A stretch of 64,000 nt of DNA. Source: CAYRYU01 sp964428355. GTDB lineage: Bacteria; Muiribacteriota; Ozemobacteria; Ozemobacterales; Ozemobacteraceae. The stretch spans positions 28,939 to 92,938 of the forward strand of contig CAYRYU010000017.1 of NCBI GenBank assembly GCA_964428355.1. The letters are read 5' to 3'. The notes beneath the pieces are model-generated. The model worked only from the letters and a program-made list of their open reading frames with translations, searched no databases and was not told where the DNA came from. Below, in pieces: positions 42,120 through 51,230 of this stretch. Every line of letters begins with the position of its first letter. The stretch's first letter is position 1. A program made the position numbers and the translations under genes.

Positions 42120-43440
42120 CCAGCAGGATCACCGTTCCCATCCTGATGAAGTGGATCCGGCGCCATTTTCCGTGGAACCGGTTCCCGATTCCCCAGTACA
42201 GACGGTCTGCGAGGATCGTTCCCCCGAGGCACAAAACCCCCGAATGGAGGGGGTGTTTTCCGAAGGTTCCCAAAAGGGGAAAGGGGAGGAAAACCAGAAC
42301 GAGGAATGCCGTTCGGGCCAGGAAATTCGCATTGTCAAAGAAACCGGGAGGGCCCTTGACCGAGCCTATTTCGATTGCGCGACAGTGCCATCCCCACATG
42401 ATGCAAAGGCTTGCCATAAGGGTCTGAAGATAAGCCGGGGCGAACAGATGCATGTCCTGTGGGAGCCGGTTGGCTCCGAGAACCCAGACGAACGATATGA
42501 TGAAGATGTAGAAGATCGGCCTGATACGATGAAGCGCTTCGTGGCTTCCAGGAATCTCGAGGAAGAAATCGCACCGCGCCAGGAGGACGGTCATGATGAG
42601 GATTGGAATATACCATTCGAAATCGGCCAGACTCCAGGCGGCATAGGAGATCAGGCCAATGCCGATCGCACCCGAAGTGTCCAGCTGCCGCGATTTCGAT
42701 GCGAGAAGGGCTGCCAGTGCAAAGACCATTCCCAGGATGCAGAATTTGTAGATCATCAGATTGATCGTGTATGTCTCGAATTTGTGCAGGATGTACAAGG
42801 TCCCGAGGGGGATGAAAAAGTTGTCCGCCCCTCCGAGCGACAAGGCTTCGAAAGAGGTCACCAGGATCGAAACGACCAGCCCGGTGATCACGCATTCCTG
42901 CCTCCCCATCTCGCTCAGGAGAAGCATCCCGAGGTGGGTGATGAGGAATGCGGATAGAAAGAAGATCAGGGAGCCCTCGATGCTCTTCCTCTCCTCTTCG
43001 ATCTCGAAAACCCGGAAACCGTAGGACTTTCCGATCAAGGCCGCCAGGGCGTCGGAGACGGAGAGGACGAGGATGGAAATCACGTAGAAATGCGGTTTCT
43101 GGAGAAAGAAGGTGATCAGGAAAACGACATAGATCGCGATGGGATGAAGGTAGTCGCCGGATGATTTCCGCGTTATACCGGTGACGGATACGAGCATGTC
43201 GAACCGCTTCGTGATCTTGATGATTCCCAAAAAGCCCGCGCACATCACCAGAAGGGTCCAGTGCGACTTGAAGATATAGGCGAAGCTGAGTGAAACGAGG
43301 CCTGCCGAGAGATGGACAAATTTCCGCGTCATCTCCTGGGAACATGCGTCGAAGCCCCTCAGCAGTTCCGAGGTACCAAAAATCCCCATGAAGGAGGAAC
43401 TGATCAGGAAGGCGGGGCCGATTTCCGTCTGCCAGCTCAT
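42067..43440 (-). CDS. Polyprenol/dolichol-kinase-like membrane protein with extra C-terminal membrane half
   Basis: This 457-residue polytopic protein has an N-terminal half (about 1-215) resembling the SEC59/phytol-kinase/CDP-diglyceride family: RKFVHLSAGL near 40, then SVSDALAALIGKSYG and KSIEGSLIFF. These CTP-using kinases phosphorylate polyprenols or related lipid alcohols. The C-terminal half (about 230-457) adds six or more helices with no recognised family. GAGGAA lies 8 bases before ATG 43440. The last 53 bp overlap the convergent 5'-nucleotidase gene. Confidence 0.8.
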   Translation of the reverse strand: MSWQTEIGPAFLISSSFMGIFGTSELLRGFDACSQEMTRKFVHLSAGLVSLSFAYIFKSHWTLLVMCAGFLGIIKITKRFDMLVSVTGITRKSSGDYLHPIAIYVVFLITFFLQKPHFYVISILVLSVSDALAALIGKSYGFRVFEIEEERKSIEGSLIFFLSAFLITHLGMLLLSEMGRQECVITGLVVSILVTSFEALSLGGADNFFIPLGTLYILHKFETYTINLMIYKFCILGMVFALAALLASKSRQLDTSGAIGIGLISYAAWSLADFEWYIPILIMTVLLARCDFFLEIPGSHEALHRIRPIFYIFIISFVWVLGANRLPQDMHLFAPAYLQTLMASLCIMWGWHCRAIEIGSVKGPPGFFDNANFLARTAFLVLVFLPFPLLGTFGKHPLHSGVLCLGGTILADRLYWGIGNRFHGKWRRIHFIRMGTVILLVTSSLVFGGCLWLDLHL

Positions 43441-43608
43441 CAGGTTGTTCCTCTATTTCCTCCAGACCGGAGGGAGTCCTCCCGCGAGGTCATTTCCTCC
43501 GGTGTCTGCAACGCGCTCGGTTATCGCCTTTTTGCCAGGCCCGAAAGAACTTGTCCAACATTGTACCTCCCCAGAACGGATTTGGCAAATCGCGTGAAAA
43601 TGTAACTT

Positions 43609-43665
43609 GCGAATTCCCGAATTCGCGGGTTCGCGAATTCCCGAATTCGCGGGTTCGCGAATTCC
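43609..43665. repeat. 24 bp palindrome-rich tandem repeat (2.4 units)
   Basis: The unit contains GAATTC twice and reads GCGAATTCCCGAATTCGC plus GGGTTC. Full copies lie at 43609-43632 and 43633-43656, with a partial copy to 43665; the copies are identical. It lies in the 280 bp between divergent genes at 43440 and 43721, close to both promoters. The overlapping palindromes could fold strongly or be bound by a dimeric protein. It may also be a variable tandem repeat. Confidence 0.85.
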
Positions 43666-43720
43666 AAGATCGCAAAACCCGATTGCTTGAACCATCGGAT
43701 TCGGATATAATCCGAACCGG

Positions 43721-45457
43721 ATGAGATACGATCGGGTGGCACCACGCAACAGGCCCGGATCTTCGAAACCGGAGGGGAGGATCCCATTCGGCGTCTTCCT
43801 GCTCGTGGCAGTCCTTTTGCTTTCGCCTGCGGTTTTCGGGGGAAACCTTCCCCGACCGGAACCTCCTGCCAGGGACGACCAAACATCCGCTATTTCGAGT
43901 CTGGTCCTTACCTTCGATCCACCGCAGTCCGAGGGGGCTTTTCGCGGAACCGCCATGGCGGGCTTCCTCGAGGAACTGCTGGCGAAAGGGGAGAAACCCA
44001 CATTCCACGATGTCGTTCTTTCGAAAGGTGGGTTGTGGCGGATCATGGAGTCTCCTGATTCCGTCCAGCTCGGGGTTTTCTTTCCCCCCCCGGCCTCGGA
44101 GGCGGAAGAGCTTGCCTCCGTCCTCCTGAAACATCTGGTGGTCAGGATGAGGACCTTCGAACCTGGGAAAGCCTCTCCCACGCTCCGGGATTTTCTTCTC
44201 GCCTGGGGGCGGTCCACCATGGGCGATTCGCTTCCCGGGCCCGGCAGGGCGACGCTGTGGCTCGCCGGCCCGATTTCCGGAGCCCGGAAGAGGCTCACGG
44301 AGACCGTGGGCCAGCTCTCGTTTCCCGACCGCCCGTTGTCCCTGTATCCCGGGTCTTCCGGCGAGATCGTCTTGTCGAACGAGCCCCCCACGGCTCTTCG
44401 TCTCGCCATCTGGAACCGCCTCGACGGAGATGCACTGGTTTCAGCACGTTTCATCGGTGAAGCCTTCCTGCGCGACGCCTCGGAGGGGTATCGGGGGAAC
44501 TACGAAGTATGGGCTTCGGGGCGCCGGGTGATCCTGGCTCTCGTTGCCACCGGGACCCTCGAAGACCTTTCCCAAAGGGAGAAACGGCTTGATGAGTTCC
44601 TGAAAGCCCCGCAGGAGACCGCCAGTCCGACAACCTGGAGGATGTTCAGCGACGGTTTCGTCGGGATCACCAGAGCCGACCAGCGTGATCTGGAAAAGGG
44701 CGCTTTCATTTCAGCCTGGGCGGAACATCTGGGCGTGGAAGGGGTTTTCAGCGCTTCACACACCCTGATCCTGCCGGACGAGGTTTTGCGCGGTGTCTCC
44801 CTTCCGGGTGAGACTGGCCATCGCAGCATGTTCCAGTGCCAGAAGAACCCCTCCCTCGGAGCGGTTTTCCGGGCGGGAGGAAGCGGTCTTTTCGATGTGG
44901 CGGTTGGAATCCAGGCCCCCGAATCGTCGGGGATCCTTTCCTCCCTGGCGAGAAAGATCGAAGAGGCGGTGGAAAAGGAATTCCCCGGCGCGGCTTGCCG
45001 ACTTCTTCCCGATGGTGTGATGCTCATTCACGTCATGGGTGATCAAGGTTCGCTTCCCGCGATCCTTTCCACGCTCCGGAACCTTGTCCAGAGGATCCTT
45101 CTGGGGGAGATCGACAGTTCGGGGAAGCCGCTCCTGAGATCGGACGACATGAAAAGGATGAGGTTTGCCTGCGTTGGAGTGGGGAAAATGCCTCCCTATG
45201 CGATGCTTTCCCTCCTTCGACATGCCTGGCCTACCCATGGGCAGGAGACTCCAGGGGAGCTGCCGTTGACCGAGGAACTCCTCGCACGGGTTCTTGGCGT
45301 CCATTCCACCGATCGGAATGTCATCCAGGGGAGACTTGCAATCGGGATGGCCTCCACTTCGGGTTTGTCCAATCTGCTTGCCCACCTGATGTCCCTTGGA
45401 GTCAACCCGGAGAAGCTCCGGGAGCGTATTCCAGACTTCGCGCCCACCGGTTTCTGA
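43721..45457 (+). CDS. Secreted protein of unknown function
   Basis: This 578-residue protein has a hydrophobic N-terminal segment (about 22-42) acting as signal or anchor. The mature part has two alpha/beta halves with a loose resemblance to paired domains of M16-type proteins but lacks the HxxEH zinc motif. This similarity is weak and the family remains open. The ribosome site ahead of ATG 43721 is poor. It is divergent from the polyprenol-kinase-like gene. Confidence 0.65.
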   Translation: MRYDRVAPRNRPGSSKPEGRIPFGVFLLVAVLLLSPAVFGGNLPRPEPPARDDQTSAISSLVLTFDPPQSEGAFRGTAMAGFLEELLAKGEKPTFHDVVLSKGGLWRIMESPDSVQLGVFFPPPASEAEELASVLLKHLVVRMRTFEPGKASPTLRDFLLAWGRSTMGDSLPGPGRATLWLAGPISGARKRLTETVGQLSFPDRPLSLYPGSSGEIVLSNEPPTALRLAIWNRLDGDALVSARFIGEAFLRDASEGYRGNYEVWASGRRVILALVATGTLEDLSQREKRLDEFLKAPQETASPTTWRMFSDGFVGITRADQRDLEKGAFISAWAEHLGVEGVFSASHTLILPDEVLRGVSLPGETGHRSMFQCQKNPSLGAVFRAGGSGLFDVAVGIQAPESSGILSSLARKIEEAVEKEFPGAACRLLPDGVMLIHVMGDQGSLPAILSTLRNLVQRILLGEIDSSGKPLLRSDDMKRMRFACVGVGKMPPYAMLSLLRHAWPTHGQETPGELPLTEELLARVLGVHSTDRNVIQGRLAIGMASTSGLSNLLAHLMSLGVNPEKLRERIPDFAPTGF

Positions 45458-45654
45458 ACCCGCAAGCCGGGGCCTTTTCCAGAATCCGGTTTGGGGAGAT
45501 CCCTCCCTTGGGAAAATTCCAGAAACTGCCGATAAGAAGGTGGGGTATTCCCCAGGAAAGGAATCATACCCGGTTTCGGGCCGTTCTCCCGGGGTCTGAT
45601 CAGGAAACATGATCTGACCGGCAGATTCGGTGGTGGCGGGTATCAGGAGGGCTC

Positions 45655-48096
45655 ATGGATCAGAACTACCGCTCCGGGTTGAGGGAGCTCCAGATAGCAA
45701 AGGGGCTGGTGATGCTCCGGTGGGCGTCGATCCCCATTCTTTTCGGGTTCGGCCTCCTTTCAACCAGGCTCCTTGGTATGAGCTTCCAGATAACTCCGAT
45801 CTACCTCCTTTCCTGTTTCTTCGCTGTACTGAACGTGGGGTTCACAATCCACATCTCGCTTCTCGCCCGCCAGTTGGCTTTGAGAAAAGGCCAGGTCGCC
45901 ATGCGCCGGTTCCTCCTTCGTATCGTTTCCCAGCTCATGGCGGATCTCCGCGCCCAGGGCCTCAGAGGTGTTCTGGCGATCCCCCGGATGGGCCTGAAAA
46001 TCCTGGCAACCATCTACCTGATGGTCCTGGAAGCGTTGAAGGGAGTCCGGTTCAACCTTCTCTCGCTCGAAAACATCATGCACACCCAGGTGATCGTGGA
46101 CCTTGCCGTGATAATCCTTTTCGTGCGGTTCACCGGGTCTTCCGAGAGCCCTCTCACCATGCTGATGGTGATTCCCGTCATTACGGCGGGTGCCGTGATG
46201 GGTTTCTACCGGGGCGGAATGTACGCCCTCACCGCCAGCTCCGCTTACCTTTTTCTCTGCCTTCTCATCCATTTCAAGGCCATCCTACACATCAAGTTCT
46301 ATGGTCCCCAGTTCGGTGACCTGAGCCAATCCTGGGGGTGGGCGATCGGGAGTTTCATCGCGATGGTGGTCGCCCTTCTTGGAACCGCATATCTTTCACA
46401 CAACCTGACCGCGATCTTCAAGGAGAGGATTTTCTTTTTGAATCAGCTTCTCGACCAGAACCGCCGGGACTCCCTGGCCCAGGTGAACGTGGCTGAAAAC
46501 GTCTCCTCCGCCTGGTTCATCCTCGATCCAACTGGTGTCGTGATTCGCTTCAGGCGCGGCAAGGCGGGTCTCTTCCCGGTCAACCTCGCCGGCAAGAACC
46601 TCCTCGAGGAGATTCCGGTGTTCAAGCAGTATGGCCTGGGGTATGTAATCCAGTCGGTGTTGACGGGGAGCCGGAGTCGCGAGATCGAAAGGATCAAGAT
46701 CCAGTCCCAGGAGGGGACGGTCCACACGGTTTCTTCCCGGCTGATGCCCATTACCGACCATGAAAACAAACAGCTCGTGCTTTTGATCGTGGAGGACATC
46801 ACGGAATACGTTTTCTACCGGGACCGGGTGGAAGATCTCAAACACCAGCTCGACGCGACCAAGACGGACCTGGAAAAGGTATCGCTCGAAAGCAAGGAGG
46901 CCAATCAGCAGCTGATGAAAAGCCTCAAGCTCGCCAACGACAGGTCGGTCGAGATCGAGAATCTCACCAGGGGCCTGAAGGAAATCGAAGGGGTCAAAGG
47001 CGGACTGGACGGGAAGGTCGACCACCTGGTGGGAGAAGTTGCCGCTCTCAAAGCCAAGAATGATGGGCTTTCCGCCGAGATTTCCTACAAGCAGCTCATT
47101 CTCGAGGAACTGACCGAACTTTTGAAGAACTGCAGCAGGCTCGACGTCCTTTCCGCGATCATCGAGCGCAGGACCAAAGCTCTCTTCAAACTCGACAACA
47201 CCTGCCTTCACATTTTCCAGTCGCCCGAAGCTCCCTCCAGGATGAACGAGATCCTCGACACCCGGAAAGCCTCTCCCAGGCTGCTCGATCTTCCCAGAAA
47301 GAATCCGAAGGTGCTCGATCCTGTTCTGATAGAGGGGCGGCCCGTTTTCATCAAGGCCGAAATCCTTCCCGACAAAGCATCAGCCGCGATGGCCCTCACG
47401 AACGCTCCCGTCCAGAGGCTCGTTGCTTACATTCCCATCCGGGATGGCGGTCATGTGATCGGAATGATGATGCTTGACCGTTACGGGGTGGAGGAGAATC
47501 CGGAGAGGATGCTCGAGCTGCTGACCTTCTATCTGTCGCACACCGCGATTGCCCTGAAAAACGCCATCGCGACACAGGACCTCGAGGTCCAGAGAAATGC
47601 CCTCGAATCCACCATCCATTCGCTCGAAGCGCAGATCGACGGCCTTCTCGGTCTGATGAACCAGCCTGCCGACTCCCAGGAGAACCAGTTCAGGAACTTC
47701 CTGCGCGCCTTCTGCCGGATTACCGGTACCACAGATGGCCTGATGGTCAGGGTTCACAATGACGGCGCTTTCCAGATCCTCGGAAGGTGCGACATGTCCA
47801 AACCCCTCGAGTTGAGGACCGTCGAGGAAAAGGTTCTGAAAACCCTCCAGGCGAATCCAGCCCATCGGGCAACGGTCAAGGAACTTGCGGAAGGCATGCT
47901 CCTGCTGGGATATCCAATCAAGCTTGGGCAGCGGCTTTGTGGCGTCCTTTTCCTCCAGCACCCGGAAACCGTGCAGCCGCCCTCCGCAATCGTCGAGGTC
48001 GGTGTAAAACTGGCCTCGCAGCAGCTCTGTCTCTACGTCCTGGGCGAGGAAAAGGAACTCTGGGAGAACTTCTACAAGGAAAACCTCACCGCCTGA
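45655..48096 (+). CDS. Membrane PAS-GAF sensor without kinase domain
   Basis: This 813-residue protein has about seven N-terminal membrane helices (about 15-270), a PAS domain (about 285-395), a coiled coil (about 395-480), a GAF domain (about 490-640) and a second GAF-like domain (about 675-800). No HisKA/HATPase, GGDEF, EAL or phosphatase output domain follows, so it must signal through a partner or the next gene's product. AGGAGG lies 5 bases before the ATG. It heads the sensor cluster running to 60 kb. Confidence 0.82.
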   Translation: MDQNYRSGLRELQIAKGLVMLRWASIPILFGFGLLSTRLLGMSFQITPIYLLSCFFAVLNVGFTIHISLLARQLALRKGQVAMRRFLLRIVSQLMADLRAQGLRGVLAIPRMGLKILATIYLMVLEALKGVRFNLLSLENIMHTQVIVDLAVIILFVRFTGSSESPLTMLMVIPVITAGAVMGFYRGGMYALTASSAYLFLCLLIHFKAILHIKFYGPQFGDLSQSWGWAIGSFIAMVVALLGTAYLSHNLTAIFKERIFFLNQLLDQNRRDSLAQVNVAENVSSAWFILDPTGVVIRFRRGKAGLFPVNLAGKNLLEEIPVFKQYGLGYVIQSVLTGSRSREIERIKIQSQEGTVHTVSSRLMPITDHENKQLVLLIVEDITEYVFYRDRVEDLKHQLDATKTDLEKVSLESKEANQQLMKSLKLANDRSVEIENLTRGLKEIEGVKGGLDGKVDHLVGEVAALKAKNDGLSAEISYKQLILEELTELLKNCSRLDVLSAIIERRTKALFKLDNTCLHIFQSPEAPSRMNEILDTRKASPRLLDLPRKNPKVLDPVLIEGRPVFIKAEILPDKASAAMALTNAPVQRLVAYIPIRDGGHVIGMMMLDRYGVEENPERMLELLTFYLSHTAIALKNAIATQDLEVQRNALESTIHSLEAQIDGLLGLMNQPADSQENQFRNFLRAFCRITGTTDGLMVRVHNDGAFQILGRCDMSKPLELRTVEEKVLKTLQANPAHRATVKELAEGMLLLGYPIKLGQRLCGVLFLQHPETVQPPSAIVEVGVKLASQQLCLYVLGEEKELWENFYKENLTA

Positions 48097-48266
48097 CACC
48101 GGGCCCGGGCATGACCGCCTGGACCAGACCGGCAAAACGGTTTCCGCCACTCCTCCGGGAAATCCGGCCGCCCGCGCACGTCGTTCCGAAAAGAATCCGG
48201 GCTCGTGCCCTCGAGGACTGCGCCATCCGGGCTCTTCGGGCACATTCGCCCCGTCGTGGGGCTCGT

Positions 48267-48366
48267 NNNNNNNNNNNNNNNNNNNNNNNNNNNNNNNNNN
48301 NNNNNNNNNNNNNNNNNNNNNNNNNNNNNNNNNNNNNNNNNNNNNNNNNNNNNNNNNNNNNNNNNN
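48267..48366. other. Assembly gap (100 N) flanked by identical 37 bp
   Basis: Bases 48230-48266 and 48367-48403 are identical (GGCTCTTCGGGCACATTCGC and on), including a GGGCACATTCGCCC hairpin. As at 21326, the contig ends probably overlap and the gap is artificial. The 413 bp region 48097-48509 shows no gene. An open frame running through the gap is an artefact of Ns. Confidence 0.9.
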
Positions 48367-48509
48367 GGCTCTTCGGGCACATTCGCCCCGTCGTGGGGCT
48401 CGTATCCCAAGGTGGGTTTACACAATTGGGGGATACCCTTGAAAAAAAGGGCTTCCTTTGGGAAAATGGTTCGCGATCCCTCGAAAACCCTGGGCCGTTC
48501 GGGCGGAAA

Positions 48510-50882
48510 ATGAAAGAGAAAAAGAAAACCGTAAGAGAGGCACCTTTCGATTTTGGGCTCCATCGGGAAGAGCTTCTTCGGGCAACTCTCGAATCCATTG
48601 ATGATGGCCTTCTCGTGGTTTCCAAAGGCGGGACCATCTTTTATCACAACACCCGTTTCCTGGAGATCTGGGGCATCCCACCCGTCATGGCGGAAACCAG
48701 AAGGGAGAATCTCCTGCTGGAGTATGTCCAGCCCCAGTTCGAGTTTCCGAAGGAGTTTCTGGCCGACGTTTCCCGGGTCTGCGCCAGCCCGGAGAAAACG
48801 CCCGAGGTCAGGAAACTGAAGGACGGCCGGTCGATCGAGCTCTTTTCCACACCCCTGCAAGCCTGGGGAGGCGAAGAAACGCGTCTCTGGCTGTTCCGCG
48901 ACGTGACCGGACGGGTTCGGGCCGCGGCCGCCCTGCGCGACCGGGAAGCCCAGCTCTCCAGCATCTTCAGGGCACTTCCCACCCTGGTCGCCCTCGTCGG
49001 AAACCGCATGATACTGGATGTGAACGAAGCCGTCACCGGAATCACCGGGTACAGTCGGGAGGAGGTCATCGGGAAGCCCACACGTTTCCTTTATCCCACC
49101 CAGGAGGATTACGAGGCCCTCTCCAGGATCTACCCTCCGCTTCAGGCAGGTGAACCCACGGTCGGGGTCGAAACCCGCTGGCGAAGGAAGGATGGGTCGG
49201 TGATCGATGTCTCCTTGAAGGTTGCCCCACTCGATATCCAGGACCCAGGAAAAGGGTTCACCGTTTCGGGGACCGATATCACTGAGAAAAAGCTGGCGAC
49301 CAAGGCTTTGGAGGCCAACCAGGCGCTTTTGAAAGAATCCCAGCGGATCGGCCAGATCGGAAGCTGGGTGATCGATATCCCTTCCGGAAAACTGACCTGG
49401 TCGGAAGAGAGTTTCCGGGTCGTCGGCCGGGAACCCTTTTCGTTCGAACCTTCGCTTCAGCAGCTTCTGGAATGGGTATGTCCCGAGGACCGTCCCCGCC
49501 TGAGTGCCCATTTCGAGGACTGCCTTGCCGGAAAGCCGCTCGACCCCTTCGAGGTCCGGATCTCGTGGCCCGATGGAAGCATTCATTGGGTCCATGTGAC
49601 GGGCGTTATGAAATGTGATGAATCGGGGCGGCCGGTCCGGTTCATCGGCACCCAGCAAGACTTCACCGAACGCAAGAGAAGCGAGGAAGCCCGGCTCGAA
49701 CTCGAGCGTCATCTCCTCCATGCACAGAAGCTCGAAAGCCTTGGATTGATGGCAGGGGGGATCGCCCATGACTTCAACAATCTCTTGATGGCCATCCTGG
49801 GGAACCTCGATCTTGCCCTATTCCATTGTCCGAAGGATTCCCCGGTTCACCTGAACATACAGCAATCCAGGAGCGCGGCCCAGCGTGCCGCGGACCTGAC
49901 GCGTCAGTTGCTGGCTTTCACCGGGAAAACCGGGTTCAACCCTGGGGAGATCGACCTGAGCGGCCTCGTCGAGGAGAATGCCCACCTGTTGCGAACCTGC
50001 ATCTCCAGACTGGTCATTCTCGACCTGGAGCTCGATCCCGGTCTGCCCAGGTTCCTGGGCGATTCCGGCCAGATCCAGCAGGTGATCATGAACCTCATCA
50101 CCAATGCCTCAGAATCCTATGGGGAGAATCCGGGGACGATCTTCCTGAAGACGGGGATGCAGCAATGCGACGGAGAGACGCTTCGGAAGAGCCGTGTGGA
50201 AGAGGTACCGCCGCCCGGGACATTCGTTTTCCTCGAGATCGCTGATTCCGGGTGCGGAATGGATGGCGAGACCCAAGAAAGGATGTTCGATCCCTTCTTC
50301 ACGACCAAGTTCTTGGGCCGGGGCCTGGGAATGTCGGCAATCCTGGGAATCATCCGGACCCACAAGGGTGCCATCTTTGTCGATAGCAAGGATGGCCGGG
50401 GAACTACCGTCCGAGTGCTTTTCTCGGCGGGGGAAGCACCTCCCATGGAAACGCAATTCCGGGAAAAGCCATCGGCGTCTGGGGGTGCCATTGTCAATGA
50501 AGATGCCCTTGAGGGGGCGGTCCTGGTGGTGGATGACGAGGAAATGGTTCGGGTGGTTTCCGTGCGCATTCTCGAGAAGTTCGGCTGGAGGGTCGTTTCC
50601 GCCTCCGATGGTCCCGAAGCCCTTGATCTTCTTCTGGGAGGGACTCCCGCGATCATCTGCGTCATCCTCGACCTTTCGATGCCGTTGATGGATGGGAGGG
50701 CTGTTTTCCGGGAAATGCATGCACTGAAACCCGATCTCCCCATAATCCTATCGAGCGGATACAGCAGTGACAAGGATTCCGTCCAGAAGATGCTGGGGGA
50801 AGGCCTCGCCGGGTTCATCCAGAAACCCTTCGATGCGGGGGAACTGGACCGCGAGGTAAAGCGTGTCCTGGGCCTGAAGTAG
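48510..50882 (+). CDS. Hybrid histidine kinase (3 PAS, kinase, receiver)
   Basis: This 790-residue cytoplasmic protein has three PAS domains (about 15-140, 145-265, 285-395) and a kinase core with phospho-acceptor His420 (GGIAHDFNNLL). The HATPase domain (N box NLITNASESYG, G boxes DSGCGMD and GRGLGMSA) precedes a C-terminal receiver with Asp721 (VILDLSMP). The second G box has GRGLG where GTGLG is usual. No DNA-binding domain. ATG 48510 has a weak ribosome site. It likely works with neighbouring sensors; the downstream partner is not obvious. Confidence 0.92.
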   Translation: MKEKKKTVREAPFDFGLHREELLRATLESIDDGLLVVSKGGTIFYHNTRFLEIWGIPPVMAETRRENLLLEYVQPQFEFPKEFLADVSRVCASPEKTPEVRKLKDGRSIELFSTPLQAWGGEETRLWLFRDVTGRVRAAAALRDREAQLSSIFRALPTLVALVGNRMILDVNEAVTGITGYSREEVIGKPTRFLYPTQEDYEALSRIYPPLQAGEPTVGVETRWRRKDGSVIDVSLKVAPLDIQDPGKGFTVSGTDITEKKLATKALEANQALLKESQRIGQIGSWVIDIPSGKLTWSEESFRVVGREPFSFEPSLQQLLEWVCPEDRPRLSAHFEDCLAGKPLDPFEVRISWPDGSIHWVHVTGVMKCDESGRPVRFIGTQQDFTERKRSEEARLELERHLLHAQKLESLGLMAGGIAHDFNNLLMAILGNLDLALFHCPKDSPVHLNIQQSRSAAQRAADLTRQLLAFTGKTGFNPGEIDLSGLVEENAHLLRTCISRLVILDLELDPGLPRFLGDSGQIQQVIMNLITNASESYGENPGTIFLKTGMQQCDGETLRKSRVEEVPPPGTFVFLEIADSGCGMDGETQERMFDPFFTTKFLGRGLGMSAILGIIRTHKGAIFVDSKDGRGTTVRVLFSAGEAPPMETQFREKPSASGGAIVNEDALEGAVLVVDDEEMVRVVSVRILEKFGWRVVSASDGPEALDLLLGGTPAIICVILDLSMPLMDGRAVFREMHALKPDLPIILSSGYSSDKDSVQKMLGEGLAGFIQKPFDAGELDREVKRVLGLK

Positions 50883-50987
50883 GGAAGGACAGAACCGGGC
50901 CGAAGGTGGACGGTGGCGTTGGCGTCATACTTCCTTCCGCTGGACGCGCGAAAGTCCCATGGGCTAACATCGGAATGGAGGAAAGAT

Positions 50988-51230
50988 TTGAAGCCAGATA
51001 TCCTGCAAATTCTCCTTGCCGGGGACTACCTTGCAGAACGGAGCACCCGCGTCGAAGATTTCGTCCCATCCAGGCTCATGCTGGGCGAGAAAAGAAGTCG
51101 AGGAATGGCCGCGGTGTATGGGAAGGCTTCCCTGCCCGGGGGGATGATGATCGGAGGGGGCGTAATCCGCGGCCCTGGGTGCCTCGAATGCCATGACGGG
51201 ATTTTTTTCCGTCGCGGAGCGGTTCCATGA
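50988..51230 (+). CDS. Possible small coupled gene ahead of the large kinase
   Basis: A TTG start at 50988 follows GGAGGAAAG, and the 80-codon frame ends with TGA overlapping the next gene's ATG by 4 bases (ATGA), a typical coupling arrangement. The first residues (KPDILQILLAGD) resemble the start of the response regulator at 55001 (KPDIVNILIAED), but the similarity stops there. It could be a decayed receiver, a leader peptide or a chance frame. Confidence 0.35.
   Translation: MKPDILQILLAGDYLAERSTRVEDFVPSRLMLGEKRSRGMAAVYGKASLPGGMMIGGGVIRGPGCLECHDGIFFRRGAVP

Noticed and set aside
43609..43665. CRISPR array
   Set aside because: Units are directly adjacent with no spacers and there are no cas genes; it is a simple tandem repeat.
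47787..48509. Upstream extension of the hybrid kinase through the N gap
   Set aside because: The extension overlaps the end of the PAS-GAF gene and reads through Ns; the PAS domain begins right after ATG 48510.
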